In this document: piece by piece, positions 1 through 10,599 of the stretch
Layout of the letters: the number at the start of each line of letters is the position of its first letter
Numbering within the stretch: the stretch's first letter is position 1
Source of the DNA: Cordylochernes scorpioides
Taxonomy: Eukaryota > Arthropoda > Arachnida > Pseudoscorpiones > Chernetidae
Direction of reading: 5' to 3'
Length of the DNA stretch: 64,000 nt
Assembly (NCBI GenBank): GCA_030710605.1
Contig: CP092879.1
Span: 46,914,256-46,978,255, forward strand
Translations under genes and position numbers: made by a program
Notes under the pieces: generated by a model
What the model was told of the DNA's origin: nothing
The model's input: the letters and a program-made list of their open reading frames with translations, nothing else
The model's database searches: none

Positions 1-135
1 TAATCGATTCAGAAAGATTTTTAAATGTTTTTAAAATAAAATAAATGATATTTGCGTATGGAACTATATAAAGAGCCGCAGATTCACAACCAAAGAGCCG
101 CATGTGGCTCGCGAGCCGCAGTTTGCCAACCCCTG
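1..135. mobile_element. hAT-type MITE, right end (left end outside window)
   Basis: The segment ends in a hAT-like terminal repeat (reverse complement reads CAGGGGTTGGCAAAC). Inside it has an 'agagccgc...ggctcgcgagccgc' block. The complete relative at 61503-61712 shares the same block and the neighbouring 'ggaactatataaagagcc' stretch. No coding capacity. The superfamily is inferred from the terminal sequence only. Confidence 0.6.
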
Positions 136-205
136 GTGTATCTATATCCATATAAAACTCAAATTTTGTCCAGTTGGTTGTTTAATAATAATTATAATAA
201 CTTTA

Positions 206-515
206 GGGGGTCGGTGGAAGGCTGGTTAAACCGTTTGGTTTACGACCACTACGACCCGGGTTCGATCCCCGCATTGGACACTTTTTTCTGTTTAAAAAAA
301 AAAATGCTCCAATGGCTCCCCGATTCTTACAAAAGTCCAACCCCACCAGCGAGTGCAAGTAACCAAACGGGGCTCTGGCACATTTGTAAGTGCAAAGTCG
401 AACTGCTTTCACATGTGTAGACATGTGGTGCGCTTACAGTAAAAAGCAGTCGCTAACTTACCACCATGATTATCATGGCCTGTACCACGTGTACTAGGGA
501 TAAGCAAAAAAAATA
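206..515 (+). mobile_element. tRNA-derived SINE, full copy 1
   Basis: The head has a Pol III B box (GGTTCGATCC, 259-268) in a tRNA-like context. The body then contains 'gctccaatggctccccgattcttac', and the distal part ends 'catgattatcatggcctgtaccacgtgtac' before an A-rich tail. The same family recurs at 1225-1533 (minus), 28112-28405 (minus) and truncated at 59541-59665 (+), which proves it is dispersed. Reading frames across it are incidental. The parent tRNA was not identified. Confidence 0.75.
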
Positions 516-895
516 ATAATAATAACTTTATTTTTCAAAAAGGTTACAAGTTTTTTTCTAAAAAGTCTAACGAATGGTCAGTCTATTTACAAATTTTTAT
601 TTACAACTTCAACAAATAATTACTGTAAAAGTAAACAAAGATATTTACATTTGCTATCTTGACTCCTGGTCAGTGCTGTGGCCCTTGCCGTTATGGTCCC
701 CTGATGTCCTGCAGCTCTCCAGCAGTCTTTCTATGACTGGTGGCTCCTCGATAAAATGGTCCCCTGGCCTTGATCCATTGTTGTCTGTCAGGTCTCCTGT
801 CATCTGCTCTAGGTCGTTCTCCTGGATCTCTTCTATGGTCGTCGTATCCCTGTGCTCCATGTCCGGTGTTCCACCTTCCTCGTTTTCACTTAATG
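505..895 (-). pseudogene. LINE-like 3' end with short C-terminal coding remnant
   Basis: On the minus strand an acidic reading frame (about 890 to 654) runs to a stop. An AT-rich 3' UTR follows, then AATAAA and a tail of ATT repeats near 510-530. That order (coding tail, UTR, poly(A) signal, simple-repeat tail) is typical of a 5'-truncated non-LTR retrotransposon. No catalytic domain remains, so the clade cannot be assigned. It meets the SINE at 206-515 tail to tail. Confidence 0.4.
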
Positions 896-936
896 ATAAT
901 AATAATAAGGAATCTAATGATCATTTGGCGCATATA

Positions 937-1170
937 CACTCATGGACAAAACTTAATGAAGTGGAAGTCTGCTTTTGTGAAGGAGACAGAGTCAATTTTG
1001 TTCACACTCGGTTATCTCGTGTTTATTCAATAAAGATCACTGTGTATTAAATATCTTATAGTTAAGTAATATAGTTATAGTTAGTCTTATAGTTATAGTA
1101 ATAGAGTTATTAACTGAATCCCGATATATATGCTAAAAGGTACAACTTACTGAAATTTTGTTCATGAGTG
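937..1170. mobile_element. Tc1/mariner-type MITE (copy a)
   Basis: Inverted ends read CACTCATGGACAAAACTTAA and, at the other side, ...TTTTGTTCATGAGTG, bounded by TA as expected of a TA-targeting Tc1/mariner element. It is one of about seven copies in the window. The internal part shares 'gagttatt...ctgaatcccgatatat' with the others. This copy is enlarged by a short 'agttatagt' repeat near 1065-1105. Confidence 0.7.
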
Positions 1171-1224
1171 TAAATCGAAATTCAATTTTGACCATTTTAA
1201 AAGTTGATTTTGAAAAAAAAAAAG

Positions 1225-1533
1225 AGTTTTTTTTGCTTATCCATTGTACACGTGGTACAGGCCATGATAATCATGGTGGGTAGAAGTAAGTGACTGCTTC
1301 TACTGTAAGTGCACCACATTTCTACACATGTGAAATGCAGTTCGACTTTGCACTTACAAATGTGTCAGAGCCCCGTTTGGTTAATTGCACTCGCTGGTGG
1401 GGTTGGATTTTTGCAAGAATCGGGGGCCATTGAAGCATTTTTTTATCAGAAAAAAGTGCCCAATGCGGGAATCGAACCTGGGTCGCAGCGGTCGAAAACC
1501 AACGGTTTAGACCATCCTTCCACTGACCCCCCC
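1225..1533 (-). mobile_element. tRNA-derived SINE, full copy 2
   Basis: This is the reverse-orientation copy of the SINE at 206-515. The B box lies on the minus strand within 1467-1478 (gggaatcgaacc read on +), and the 'cctgtaccacgtgtac' end is near 1240. With copy 1 it makes a roughly 1-kb inverted arrangement. Confidence 0.75.
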
Positions 1534-1894
1534 AAGAAAAACGAGTATTTTATATATACTCGGATAAAAATGCGCTCGCAGAAAACCCGGACAATGCCCG
1601 CGAAGATATGATTTATTTAGTTTAAATATATTCACACAATATCTAAACTAATTCGTTACTTTATTTCGACCAACCTGGGTGATCCTTCGAACCAAAAGAC
1701 CGTTAAGAAAAGCCTCTTTGTTTGAAATCTCTCTTAATTTAATCAAAATAAAAGGAAAGTTCTGATGTTTCAATTAGCATCAGCATCAATTTATATTTTA
1801 TCGACGTGGATTCAGTAATGTTTGATATGACAATAGTGTTTTATTGAAATAATACAATAGGTTTCTGGAGATGAGTTTATCTCCATTTTTATTA
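1534..1894. other. AT-rich spacer, nothing recognised
   Basis: No reading frame, RNA gene or dispersed repeat recognised. The right end runs into the inverted half-unit of the satellite. Confidence 0.5.
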
Positions 1895-3640
1895 ATATAA
1901 TATCAAGCTTTCGGGCATCTATGTCCTTCTACAGAAGTAGATAAAACGAATGAAAATTATTTGTTTTTCTTACTCCTGTTAAAGGGCAGAGATGCCCGAA
2001 AGCTTGATATTTTTATTCGTTTTATATACTCTTTTAGAAGGGCAGAGATGCCCGAAAGCTTGATATTGTTATTCGTTTTAAATACTCTTATAGAAGGGCA
2101 GAGATGCCCGAAAGCTTGATATTTTTATTCGTTTTATATACTCTTATAGAAGGGCAGAGATGCCCGAAAGCTTTATATTGTTATTCGTTTTATATACTCT
2201 TATAGAAGGGCAGAGATGCCCGAAAGCTTGATATTGTTATTCGTTTTATATACTCTTATAGAAGGGCAGAGATGCCCGAAAGCGTGATATTGTTATTCGT
2301 TTTATATACTCTTATAGAAGGGCAGAGATGCCCGAAAGCTTGATATTGTTATTCGTTTTATATACTCTTATAGAAGGGCAGAGATGCCCTAAAAGCTTGA
2401 TATTGTTATTCGCTTTATATACTCTTATAGAAGGGCAGAGATGCCTGAAAGCTTGATATTGTTATTCGCTTTATATACTCTTATAGAAGGGCAGAGATGC
2501 CCAAAAGCTTGATATTGTTATTCGCTTTATATACTCTTATAGAAGGGCAGAGATGCCTGAAAGCTTGATATTGTTATTCGCTTTATATACTCTTATAGAA
2601 AGGCAGAGATGCCCGAAAGCTTGGTATTTTTATTCGTTTTATATACTCTTATAGAAGGGCAGAGATGCCCTAAAGCTTGATATTGTTATTCGTTTTATAT
2701 ACTCTTATAGAAGGGCAGAGATATGCCCGAAAGCTTGATATTGTTATTCGTTTTATATACTCTTATAGAAGGGCAGAGATGCCCGAAAGCTTGATATTGT
2801 TATTCGTTTTATATACTCTTATAGAAGGGCAGAGATGCCCGAAAGCTTGATATTGTTATTCGTTTAAAATACTCTTATAGAAGGGCAGAGATGCCTGAAA
2901 GCTTGATATTTTTATTCGTTTTATATACTCTTATCGAAGGGCAGAGATGCCTGAAAGCTTGATATTTTTATTCGTTTTATATACTCTTATAGAAGGGCAG
3001 AGATGCCCGAAAGCTTGATATTTTTATTCGTTTTATATACTCTTATAGAAGGGCAGAGATGCCCGAAAGCTTGATATTATTATTCGCTTTATATACTCCT
3101 GTAGAAGAGTATAGATGCCCGAAAGCTTGATATTGTTATTCGCTTTATATACTCTTATAGAAAGGCAGAGATGCCCAAAAGCTTGATATTGTTATTCGCT
3201 TTATATACTCTTATAGAAGGGCAGAGATGCCTGAAAGCTTGATATTGTTATTCGTTTTATATACTCTTATAGAAAGGCAGAGATGCCCGAAAGCTTGATA
3301 TTTTTATTCGTTTTATATACTCTTATAGAAGGGCAGAGATGCCCTAAAGCTTGATATTTTTATTCGTTTTATATACTCTTATAGAAGGGCAGAGATGCCC
3401 GAAAGCTTGATATTGTTATCCGTTTTATATACTCTTATAGAAGGGCAGAGATATGCCCGAAAGCTTGATATTGTTATTCGTTTTATATACTCTTATAGAA
3501 GGGCAGAGATGCCCGAAAGCTTGATATTGTTATTCGTTTTATATATTCTTATAGAAGGGCAGAGATGCCCGAAAGCTTGATATTGTTATTCGTTTTATAT
3601 ACTCCTGTAGAAGAGTATAGATGCCCGAAATCTTGAGATT
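1895..3640 (+). repeat. 56-bp satellite array, about 29 units, preceded by an inverted half unit
   Basis: The unit contains GGGCAGAGATGCCCGAAAGC followed by an AT-rich part (ttgatattgttattcg, ttttatatactcttataga). Starts are spaced 56 bp apart (1984, 2040 and onward), with occasional 1-2 bp indels. Each unit can fold GGGCA-GAGA-TGCCC, a 5-bp hairpin with a GNRA-type loop, followed directly by GAAAGC. Bases 1895-1960 are an inverted partial unit, so the array starts head to head. A related single unit lies inverted at 63890-63935. The short reading frame through it is repeat-derived. Confidence 0.9.
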
Positions 3641-4482
3641 GTAATAATAAAAATGAAAAAAGAAACACATCTACAGAAACCTGTTGTTTTATATAAATTT
3701 ATATCAACAGGAGATTTGAATCAAGTAAATTGTTGTTTCATAATTCGCTACAGAGAGAGTTATGGTAATTCAACACCATCAACTCAGTGAGTTTCCAGCT
3801 TAATTCCGAAGAGAGTGAAGGCCATTGATGAGCGAGATTAAAAATTATCGAGCGACTAATTAGCGGGATTAAACTTGTCAAATTGCTGAGGGAGTATGGA
3901 TGATTCATCTTCTTCCTAGCCACCACAACCATCCTAATCCACAGGATTAACTCTGTCTTAATCTCCTTTAAAGAAAGAGCAGTAGATATATTTCACCTGG
4001 TCAGATGATTAATTGAGATTGCGAAGAGACAATAACGCACCATCGAAATTTCATCGCGAAATACGTGGTGTCGCTGGAGACCCGCTGTCGATTCTCCACC
4101 AAACTCTGCAGCGGTGGCAGAAGCGCCATGTACATTGTACATAGTTGTGTTTATCTAAATTAATTTTAAAAACAATAGTACAGACTGTGTACTTTTGCAT
4201 ATATTGACAAGATGCTAATAAAATTATGTTAATTATCTAAATATTAAAAATAAAACTATTCTATATACAGTTACGAGCGTCTTTCCTCATCTCCTAATCA
4301 ATCAACCAACTCTGTTACCGTTTGCTTTTTTCAGGTCGCTCCCTAAATAAATGCATATATTAGATAATAACCAAATGGAATCCTCTCTTTCTCTTTCCCA
4401 GTAAGAGACGCCTACGGAAGCCTACAGTACATAGACACATAGGCTATAGTTATTAACTAACATATGCAATTAATTAAGGCGC
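3641..4482. other. Spacer with moderately GC-rich unrecognised block
   Basis: Bases 3720-4135 are less AT-rich than their surroundings and include a possible stem near 4065-4115. I find no protein homology and no tRNA. The rest is ordinary AT-rich sequence. Confidence 0.4.
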
Positions 4483-4566
4483 CAATTTATAATTGTAACA
4501 AATAGTATTTGAATCAAAACATTCAATCGGGTAAAACACGGGCGTTGCCCGGGTCATTCGGCTAGT
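4483..4566 (+). repeat. 84-bp dispersed repeat end (CCCGGG...GCTAGT type), copy 1
   Basis: This 84-bp stretch matches 12246-12329 throughout as read. It ends 'cgggcgttgcccgggtcat' then 'tcggctagt'. The CCCGGG/CTAGT signature resembles the ends of a widespread class of invertebrate repeats also seen here at 58795-59437 and 62430-62790. Superfamily unresolved. Confidence 0.65.
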
Positions 4567-5417
4567 TATATATAAGCACGAATATTTAATTTTAAAAATA
4601 GAATAAACTTAAGATATAATTCTACTGTCCTAAAAGCTCAGGTTCATAGTTTATTTAAATACCATAAATAAGTTTGAAGATATTTATCTATTAAATAATT
4701 GCATAATAAACTTTCAAAAATAGCATTTTCAATAAAAAATAATTTATTACAAAAAAGTAAATATCATAGTTAAAAATAGATCCTTTATATTTTTATAAAT
4801 TATATTATATTAATATGTTTTACACATCATCTGTTCATTTACTTATTGTTTAATTCTTATCTATTGGATCTCACTTATTGACATTGTGGGTTCAATTTAC
4901 AAGTTTTGCCGAAGAATTCCAAGTGTTTAGACGCTTGAATTGGACTTAATGAAAATTTTACCCCTAAAGAATTCCACAATTTGTTGTAATTAAGCCTAAA
5001 GATTAGATACCAAAAGACAATTCTATCAATTTAAATCAATTTTATTCACTTTCTAGAAACAAAATCACAGAACAACCTAAATTAGAAACAATTACGGTTC
5101 AATAAATCTATTTTAATGAAAATGCAACCAACCTTAGAGACATGAAAGATATTTAGTCAAATATTAGTAAAATAGTTTAGCAGGTTATATTCGTTGACGT
5201 TTTATTAATTACTTTAATTATTCTAAATTCCTTTCACAATTAGAGAGAGAGAATTCGAAAATAAAACACAAAATAATTAATTAATATTGAAATATGAATA
5301 ACATGAATTAATATAATAATCCAAGCGAATATTTTAACGATATTTTTACAAATGGGGAAACAAATATTATTCTATTACTTTCAATAATGGATGAAACATA
5401 TTGGGAATTATTTTGTT
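4567..5417. other. AT-rich spacer, nothing recognised
   Basis: No gene or RNA recognised. A 'tctactgtcctaaaagct' stretch near 4621 resembles the left arm of the rearranged-hammerhead element at 50843-51193. Confidence 0.5.
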
Positions 5418-5475
5418 AATCAGTGGTGAACATTCCTAGCATTTTCATCAGTTTAATCTTCAAATTGTTCTTCTA
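5418..5475 (-). ncRNA. Decayed copy of the rearranged hammerhead motif
   Basis: Read on the minus strand this follows the motif at 10779-10844: 'agattaaact', a damaged GGC-GAAA region (gatgaaaa), 'gctagga', then 'gttcaccactgat'. The CUGAUGA strand is cut short (CUGAUUA), and several stem bases no longer pair. It is a fossil of the family and is unlikely to fold. Confidence 0.5.
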
Positions 5476-5540
5476 TTATTTAGAATCCCCAGTTCAGAAG
5501 TGAATAATAAGATATCTCTTATAACCTTGTCAGCTATATG

Positions 5541-5670
5541 CACTCATGGACAAAACTTAAGGATGTAGAAAGTCTTTGTTATCGCCTGTTGTCCGTTTCT
5601 TTTTTGAAGAGACAGAGGCAATTTTGCTCACTCTTATCCACCATACAGCTACAATTGTGTACTGTTCATC
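5541..5670. mobile_element. Tc1/mariner-type MITE, left half (copy b)
   Basis: Starts CACTCATGGACAAAACTTAA like the other copies and loses similarity after the 'aattttgctcactctt' region. The right terminal repeat is missing. Confidence 0.55.
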
Positions 5671-5756
5671 TCTTATATGAATTTACATGATAAGATTCAA
5701 TTATAGAGATGTGTTGGATGGGAATTTTCTCTATTACCATTTTATAGATTCCTATG

Positions 5757-5977
5757 CATTCATGGACAAAACTTAAGGAAGTGGAAAATCTTAAATGTCT
5801 CCGGTTGTCTGTTTTTTTTTTTTTTTTTTGGAAAGACAGAGGGAATTTTGTTCACTCTTGGTTATCTTGTGTGTCTTCAATAAAGGTCGCTGTGTATTAA
5901 ATACCTTTCAGAGTTATTGTCTGAATCCCGATATAGATGCTAATAAGTACAACTTCCATATGTTTTGTCCATGAATG
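5757..5977. mobile_element. Tc1/mariner-type MITE (copy c)
   Basis: Inverted ends CATTCATGGACAAAACTTAA and TGTTTTGTCCATGAATG. Internal sequence is shared with copies at 42431 and 43787. Contains a T run of about 20 near 5810. Confidence 0.7.
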
Positions 5978-6173
5978 TAAATACACCAATAGAAAAAGAG
6001 AGGTTTATGTTTGTTCCGCATGGATTTCGACAATATTTAACCTATCCAGATAAAACACTTTGTCACTATATAGAGTTAGGTATGTAAATATACAAATATA
6101 CAGCTATATGCAAATCAATCCAACAACAGGCTAATTGGCATTTTTCGTTAGTCACAAATACGTTTCCAATATA

Positions 6174-6384
6174 CATTCATAGAGAAAACTTGAGGAAGTT
6201 TTACCTTTTACATGTATATCGGAATTCAGACAATAACTCTGAAGGATATTTGATTCACAATGATCTTTATTGAAGATACACAAGATAACCTTGTGTAAAC
6301 AAAATTGCCTCTTTCTCCTTAAAGAAAAAAAAAAGATGACCGGTGACAAGACTTTCCACTTTCTTAAGTTTTGCTCACGAATGT
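6174..6384. mobile_element. Tc1/mariner-type MITE (copy d, inverted)
   Basis: Same family in the opposite internal orientation, starting CATTCATAGAGAAAACTTGA and ending 'aagttttgctcacgaatg'. The minus-strand frame through it is incidental. Confidence 0.65.
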
Positions 6385-6418
6385 ATTTGACCTTTCCGGA
6401 TGGGTTTTGACACAACAT

Positions 6419-6498
6419 ATATATATATATATATATATAGTTAGATCTCTGGAAGGAGTTACTGCTGTAGTATATTAACCTCGAAATAAGTTGATAAG

Positions 6499-6560
<62 letters not shown>
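6419..6560. repeat. (TA)n microsatellites at left edge of PLE insertion
   Basis: Two TA runs (6419-6439 and about 6505-6560) abut the left pseudo-LTR of the Naiad-type element. A matching TA run follows its right end at 10518-10581. Naiads are known to favour microsatellite targets. Confidence 0.85.
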
Positions 6561-6564
<4 letters not shown>

Positions 6565-6771
6565 GTTACGTTGTTAATTTTTATTGTTATTAATTATAAA
6601 TATATAATTAACTTGAGGATGTATTAGAAGTAAAGGATTTTTTTTTCTCTCTCTATCTACAAATTAATAACATTTTACAAATTTTATAATTTGAATTTAA
6701 ATGATCATAATAGTGAAGATAATCTTAATACAAAACTGGACTATAAAATTAAATAACTATTTATTATTATA
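6561..6771 (+). repeat. Left pseudo-LTR of the Naiad-type element
   Basis: 211 bp starting 'agacgttacgttg' directly after (TA)n. I compared it line by line with 10308-10518 and saw no difference, including the 9-T run. Confidence 0.85.
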
Positions 6772-7320
6772 ATTAATTTAGATTTAGCTTGCTAATCTAA
6801 TCAAATCTAATTGATATAAGTTATCATTATTATCAGTTTGCTCCTTAAGTTTTAAAATTAGAATCACTGTTATAATTTTGTTATATAGTTTCTACACTAT
6901 ATTAATTCATATGAGCTTGCTCTATGATATATTTTTTATATATAACATAATATACAAATTAAATTATATTAGATATTCTAATATAAATAAATCTTCATAC
7001 AAATTTTAATTATCTTTCATTGTTTGATTATTAAAAAGTAAATTATAAAAGTAATTCTAGAAAAAATAACTTCAGAACTTTTGGTTTTTTTCAGTGTTTA
7101 GTTAGTTTAAAGATGTTTTTTTTATTAGTTATTCTTAAAAATATAACAGATAACAAACAGTAATATCTATATATTTATAGATTAATTATTCAATTTATTA
7201 CAAATTTTATCACCACAAAAACAATTAAGAAAAATATATTTAAAAATTCATAAGAATAACAAACTAAAAAAACTAAAAAAAACTACAAACATATTAGTGT
7301 TAGCACCTCTTTTATGTTAA

Positions 7321-9180
7321 TTTAAACTCGCTAAGAATTGCCTAAGAAAAAATTGTCAAACTTGTCCCTCTCTTAAGAACCATGACACTTTTCAAACAAC
7401 TAGTTGTAAATTAGTGAATACTATATATAAATTAACATGCCAAATTTGTCAACTATCATATATAGGACAAACTTGTAATCCATTAAATATACGAATAAAC
7501 CTACATAGAAACCACGCTAAAAAATCAATTGGTAATATATATATGAAAGAACACAATCAATTACATACTTTTAACAACTTTAAGATAGAAATACTAGACA
7601 TATGTCAAAACAAAAAACAACGACTATTATTAGAAAACAACTACATTTATAAACACAACACATTATTCCCTTATGGACTTAACGACGAATTAAACTACAC
7701 ATACAAACCACAAACAGAAGAAATTTCAACCTATGAAATCAGTTGTAAATACAAAAAAAAAAATGAATTTAAAACTAAACCTAATAAAACTAGAGGTAAA
7801 ACTACAAATAAATTAGGTTACATTGAATTTGAAGAATTACTGGACCCAAAACAAATGTACACTAACAACTTCGTCGATAAATTTATTAAAACATTATTTA
7901 AACTAAATAATAATAAATTTATCAAACTCATAGAATATATTAAAATTCATAATCTGACTAACAGATTAATAGATATCACACACGACATCTTTAAATACAG
8001 AAAAATTAAACAAGCTACTAATAACATTAATATTATCATTAAATTTAATAACAATTTATTTAATCATATTAAATTTAATGATATTTTTAATAACCAAATC
8101 ATCAATAATCTTTTCCCTATAAAAAATTTAAATTTCAAAACAATCTGGAGATACAACAAAAATATAGGTAATTTAGTTTGCAATTATAACCAATTTATTA
8201 ATAATTTGGCAAATTTAAAAAAAATTAAATGTAATTGCAGCAACTATATTGATAAATATAAGTTCTCAGGTCATATATTAACTAGCAATTTTTCTTTCTT
8301 AGATCCAGAATATCAAGAAATTTTAAATAAAGGGTATAAATATATACCTCAAATTAAACACAATTATAATAATACAATTAAATCTATATTAAAAGATATA
8401 GATATTTTCATAAATAAAACTAGTATAAAATACAGTATTCCAGAATTTACTTTTCTGGAATGGAAACATAATATTAAAAAGGAAATTATAAATTATTATA
8501 ATAATACACTTAAATACACAAAACCTAATTCAGACATTCCTTCTTTTAAAGAAAATATAATTAATTTACAGAAGGACTATATTATCACTCCTATAGATAA
8601 ATGTTCCAATAATTTATCTTTAATTTGTAAAAATCTATACCACGATATACTAAAAAAGGAAATTGATAATAATCATAAATACACTTTTGCTAGAACTACA
8701 GGCACAAAAATCAAAAAAGACATCAAAAATGTTGAAAATTCACTAAAAATTTATAATAACCACAAAAATCCAAACATACCAAAGTTCTATATAATTCCTA
8801 AACTACACAAAAAACCTATTTCTTTCAGAACAATCACATCTGGTATAAATTCAGTCATAAAAAATATTGATATACAATTAGCTTCAACACTACAATTTAT
8901 TATAAATAAATTAACTAATAAATATAATTATAAATTTATCGACTCAAATAAAAAAATCATTAATTATTTAATGAACAATTGGACAAACATTGAAACAGTA
9001 CACACATTTGACTTTGAGGACCTATATTCTAAAATAAATTTAAGAGATCTAAATAATAAAATAACCAATTTATTTAATGAATTCATTAATGACAAAACTT
9101 TCTACATTAAAATTATTCATAACAGATATAAAACATTTAAATTAGATCTTAAAACAGCAAAAACTCTACTGGAAATTTAG
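7321..9180 (+). pseudogene. Naiad PLE protein: GIY-YIG endonuclease + partial reverse transcriptase
   Basis: The open frame runs from just after the stop at 7318 to the stop at 9178-9180. It has no in-frame ATG at its head, so the N-terminus is missing or replaced. In order it shows: an upstream Cys cluster (NCLRKNCQTCP); a GIY-YIG nuclease with TIYKLTC, CQIC, SYIGQT, Arg in NIRINLH and Glu in LLLENNYIY; the CCHH pattern (CQIC plus HRNH) that separates Naiad from Chlamys ENs; a Lys/Asn-rich linker with the CxC motif (CNC, residue 273 counting from 7414); an IDKG-like RT motif (TPIDKCSNN, Gly to Cys); PKFYIIPKLHKKP; and RT motif A (TFDFEDLYS, residue 531). Motif B, the YxDD box and the thumb are absent. 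It would have inserted RNA copies into DNA; this copy cannot. Confidence 0.8.
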
Positions 9181-9825
9181 TATCAAACAAGTAAAATATT
9201 TCAACAGTATATCAATTATAAAATATTTAAAAAAAAAATAAATGGAAATATCCATTTAAGAAATCAACTTTCTATAATTTCTCTTAATTATAACTAATAC
9301 AAATTTATAATCTTTAACAGTTAATTAAACTTTGATTAAATAACTGATTAAAAGATTTTTTCACAAGATTTTTAAAGTGTTATAGTATATAGTTCACTTT
9401 GTTTAATCTCCAATTTCTGGGGAGGAAAATGGAAGTTAAATAAAGGTGAATTTGCACAATTAATAGCTTTATTAAACTCTTATAATTTGCCTTTTTAAAG
9501 GAATATTAAAAGATGAATAAGTTTTGAATCAGTTATTTTGATATAACTAGCTGTAAAGATTATGAAATTCAACTTTCTTCCCTTTACTATTTTTCCTTTC
9601 TTCTTTAATTTTCTTGTTGTTCAAAAAAATTCTGAATAAATAGTCTAAATTTGAAATGTCCCCCCCTCCCGCCACATGTGTCAGCCAGAAATAGATATTC
9701 ACAAAGGAGGACGCCGCGGTCGAGGTAGGTTTACAGTTTGAATTTGTTAACACTTGTATCTGTTATATATGTTCATTTAAATATTTCACTGAAACAACTT
9801 AATATTAACACATAAAATCCGGTTT

Positions 9826-9909
9826 AAAAGAGATCTATGACATAATAAAGAAGGGGTGAAATGTCGTTGGACTTTTATCTGAAGATCCCCGGTCCAACAG
9901 ATCTCTTTT
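9826..9909 (+). ncRNA. Nested stem with possible pseudoknot in PLE 3' region
   Basis: The outer arms AAAAGAGATCT (9826-9836) and AGATCTCTTTT (9899-9909) pair perfectly over 11 bp. Inside, GTTGGAC (9866-9872) pairs with GTCCAAC (9892-9898), stacked directly on the outer stem. GGGG (9853-9856) in the 5' bulge can pair with CCCC (9887-9890) in the apical loop. Hammerhead-like words (GAAA, GTC, CTGAAGA) are present, but stem I is not in the right place. Function unknown; the element context suggests an RNA signal. Confidence 0.4.
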
Positions 9910-10307
9910 TCCAATTTATTTCAATTTAAAGTTTTTTGTGTATGTCTGGTCTACCATTAGGGTTTCAAAACATAATATCCAAACTTATAACAAATGTTAA
10001 TTCATACTATAGATATATTACTAAATACAACTATTTATAATCATATTATAAAATAAAAAAAACCTTTAAAAATCTTAAAAAAAAAAAAATGGATAAAATA
10101 TAAAATTATAAAAATATATATATATATACTAACAATCTTATCTACCTTCTTTTCTAAAAATTTTTTTTTCCCCTTATTATTAGTTTGATTAAAAGTGCAT
10201 GGTTCTGTCTTTCTCTCTTTTTTCTAACTATTATATATATTCTCTCTTCGATTATTCTATATATAGGATTAGAGTATGTCTAAATGACGTGTAAAAGCCG
10301 ATGTAAT

Positions 10308-10511
10308 AGACGTTACGTTGTTAATTTTTATTGTTATTAATTATAAATATATAATTAACTTGAGGATGTATTAGAAGTAAAGGATTTTTTTTTCTCTCTC
10401 TATCTACAAATTAATAACATTTTACAAATTTTATAATTTGAATTTAAATGATCATAATAGTGAAGATAATCTTAATACAAAACTGGACTATAAAATTAAA
10501 TAACTATTTAT

Positions 10512-10518
<7 letters not shown>
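10308..10518 (+). repeat. Right pseudo-LTR of the Naiad-type element
   Basis: Second copy of the 211-bp direct repeat. It runs straight into (TA)n at 10518-10581. Offset from the left copy is 3747 bp throughout. Confidence 0.85.
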
Positions 10519-10588
<70 letters not shown>

Positions 10589-10599
10589 TTATATATAAT

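Larger units (their letters stand above)
6561..10518 (+). mobile_element. Naiad-type Penelope-like retroelement, truncated, with pseudo-LTRs
   Basis: A 211-bp direct repeat (6561-6771 and 10308-10518, identical as read) brackets a coding region with GIY-YIG endonuclease before reverse transcriptase. That permuted domain order with a linking CxC motif defines the N-terminal-EN PLE clade (Naiad/Chlamys). The element is embedded in (TA)n, and pseudo-LTRs are a known PLE feature. The reading frame lacks a start Met and stops inside the RT palm, so this copy is dead. Bases 9181-10307 hold no further RT motifs. Confidence 0.8.

Noticed and set aside
1895..3640. CRISPR-like array
   Set aside because: Unit has no variable spacers, the genome is eukaryotic, and units are simple tandem copies.
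9853..9890. Canonical hammerhead in the Naiad (GAAA, GTC, CTGAAGA)
   Set aside because: The stem I partner precedes neither core box and stem III would have no loop.
9826..9909. SECIS element for selenocysteine (ATGA...AA) in the Naiad
   Set aside because: The 3' quartet of a SECIS is not opposite ATGA and the ORF has no in-frame TGA.
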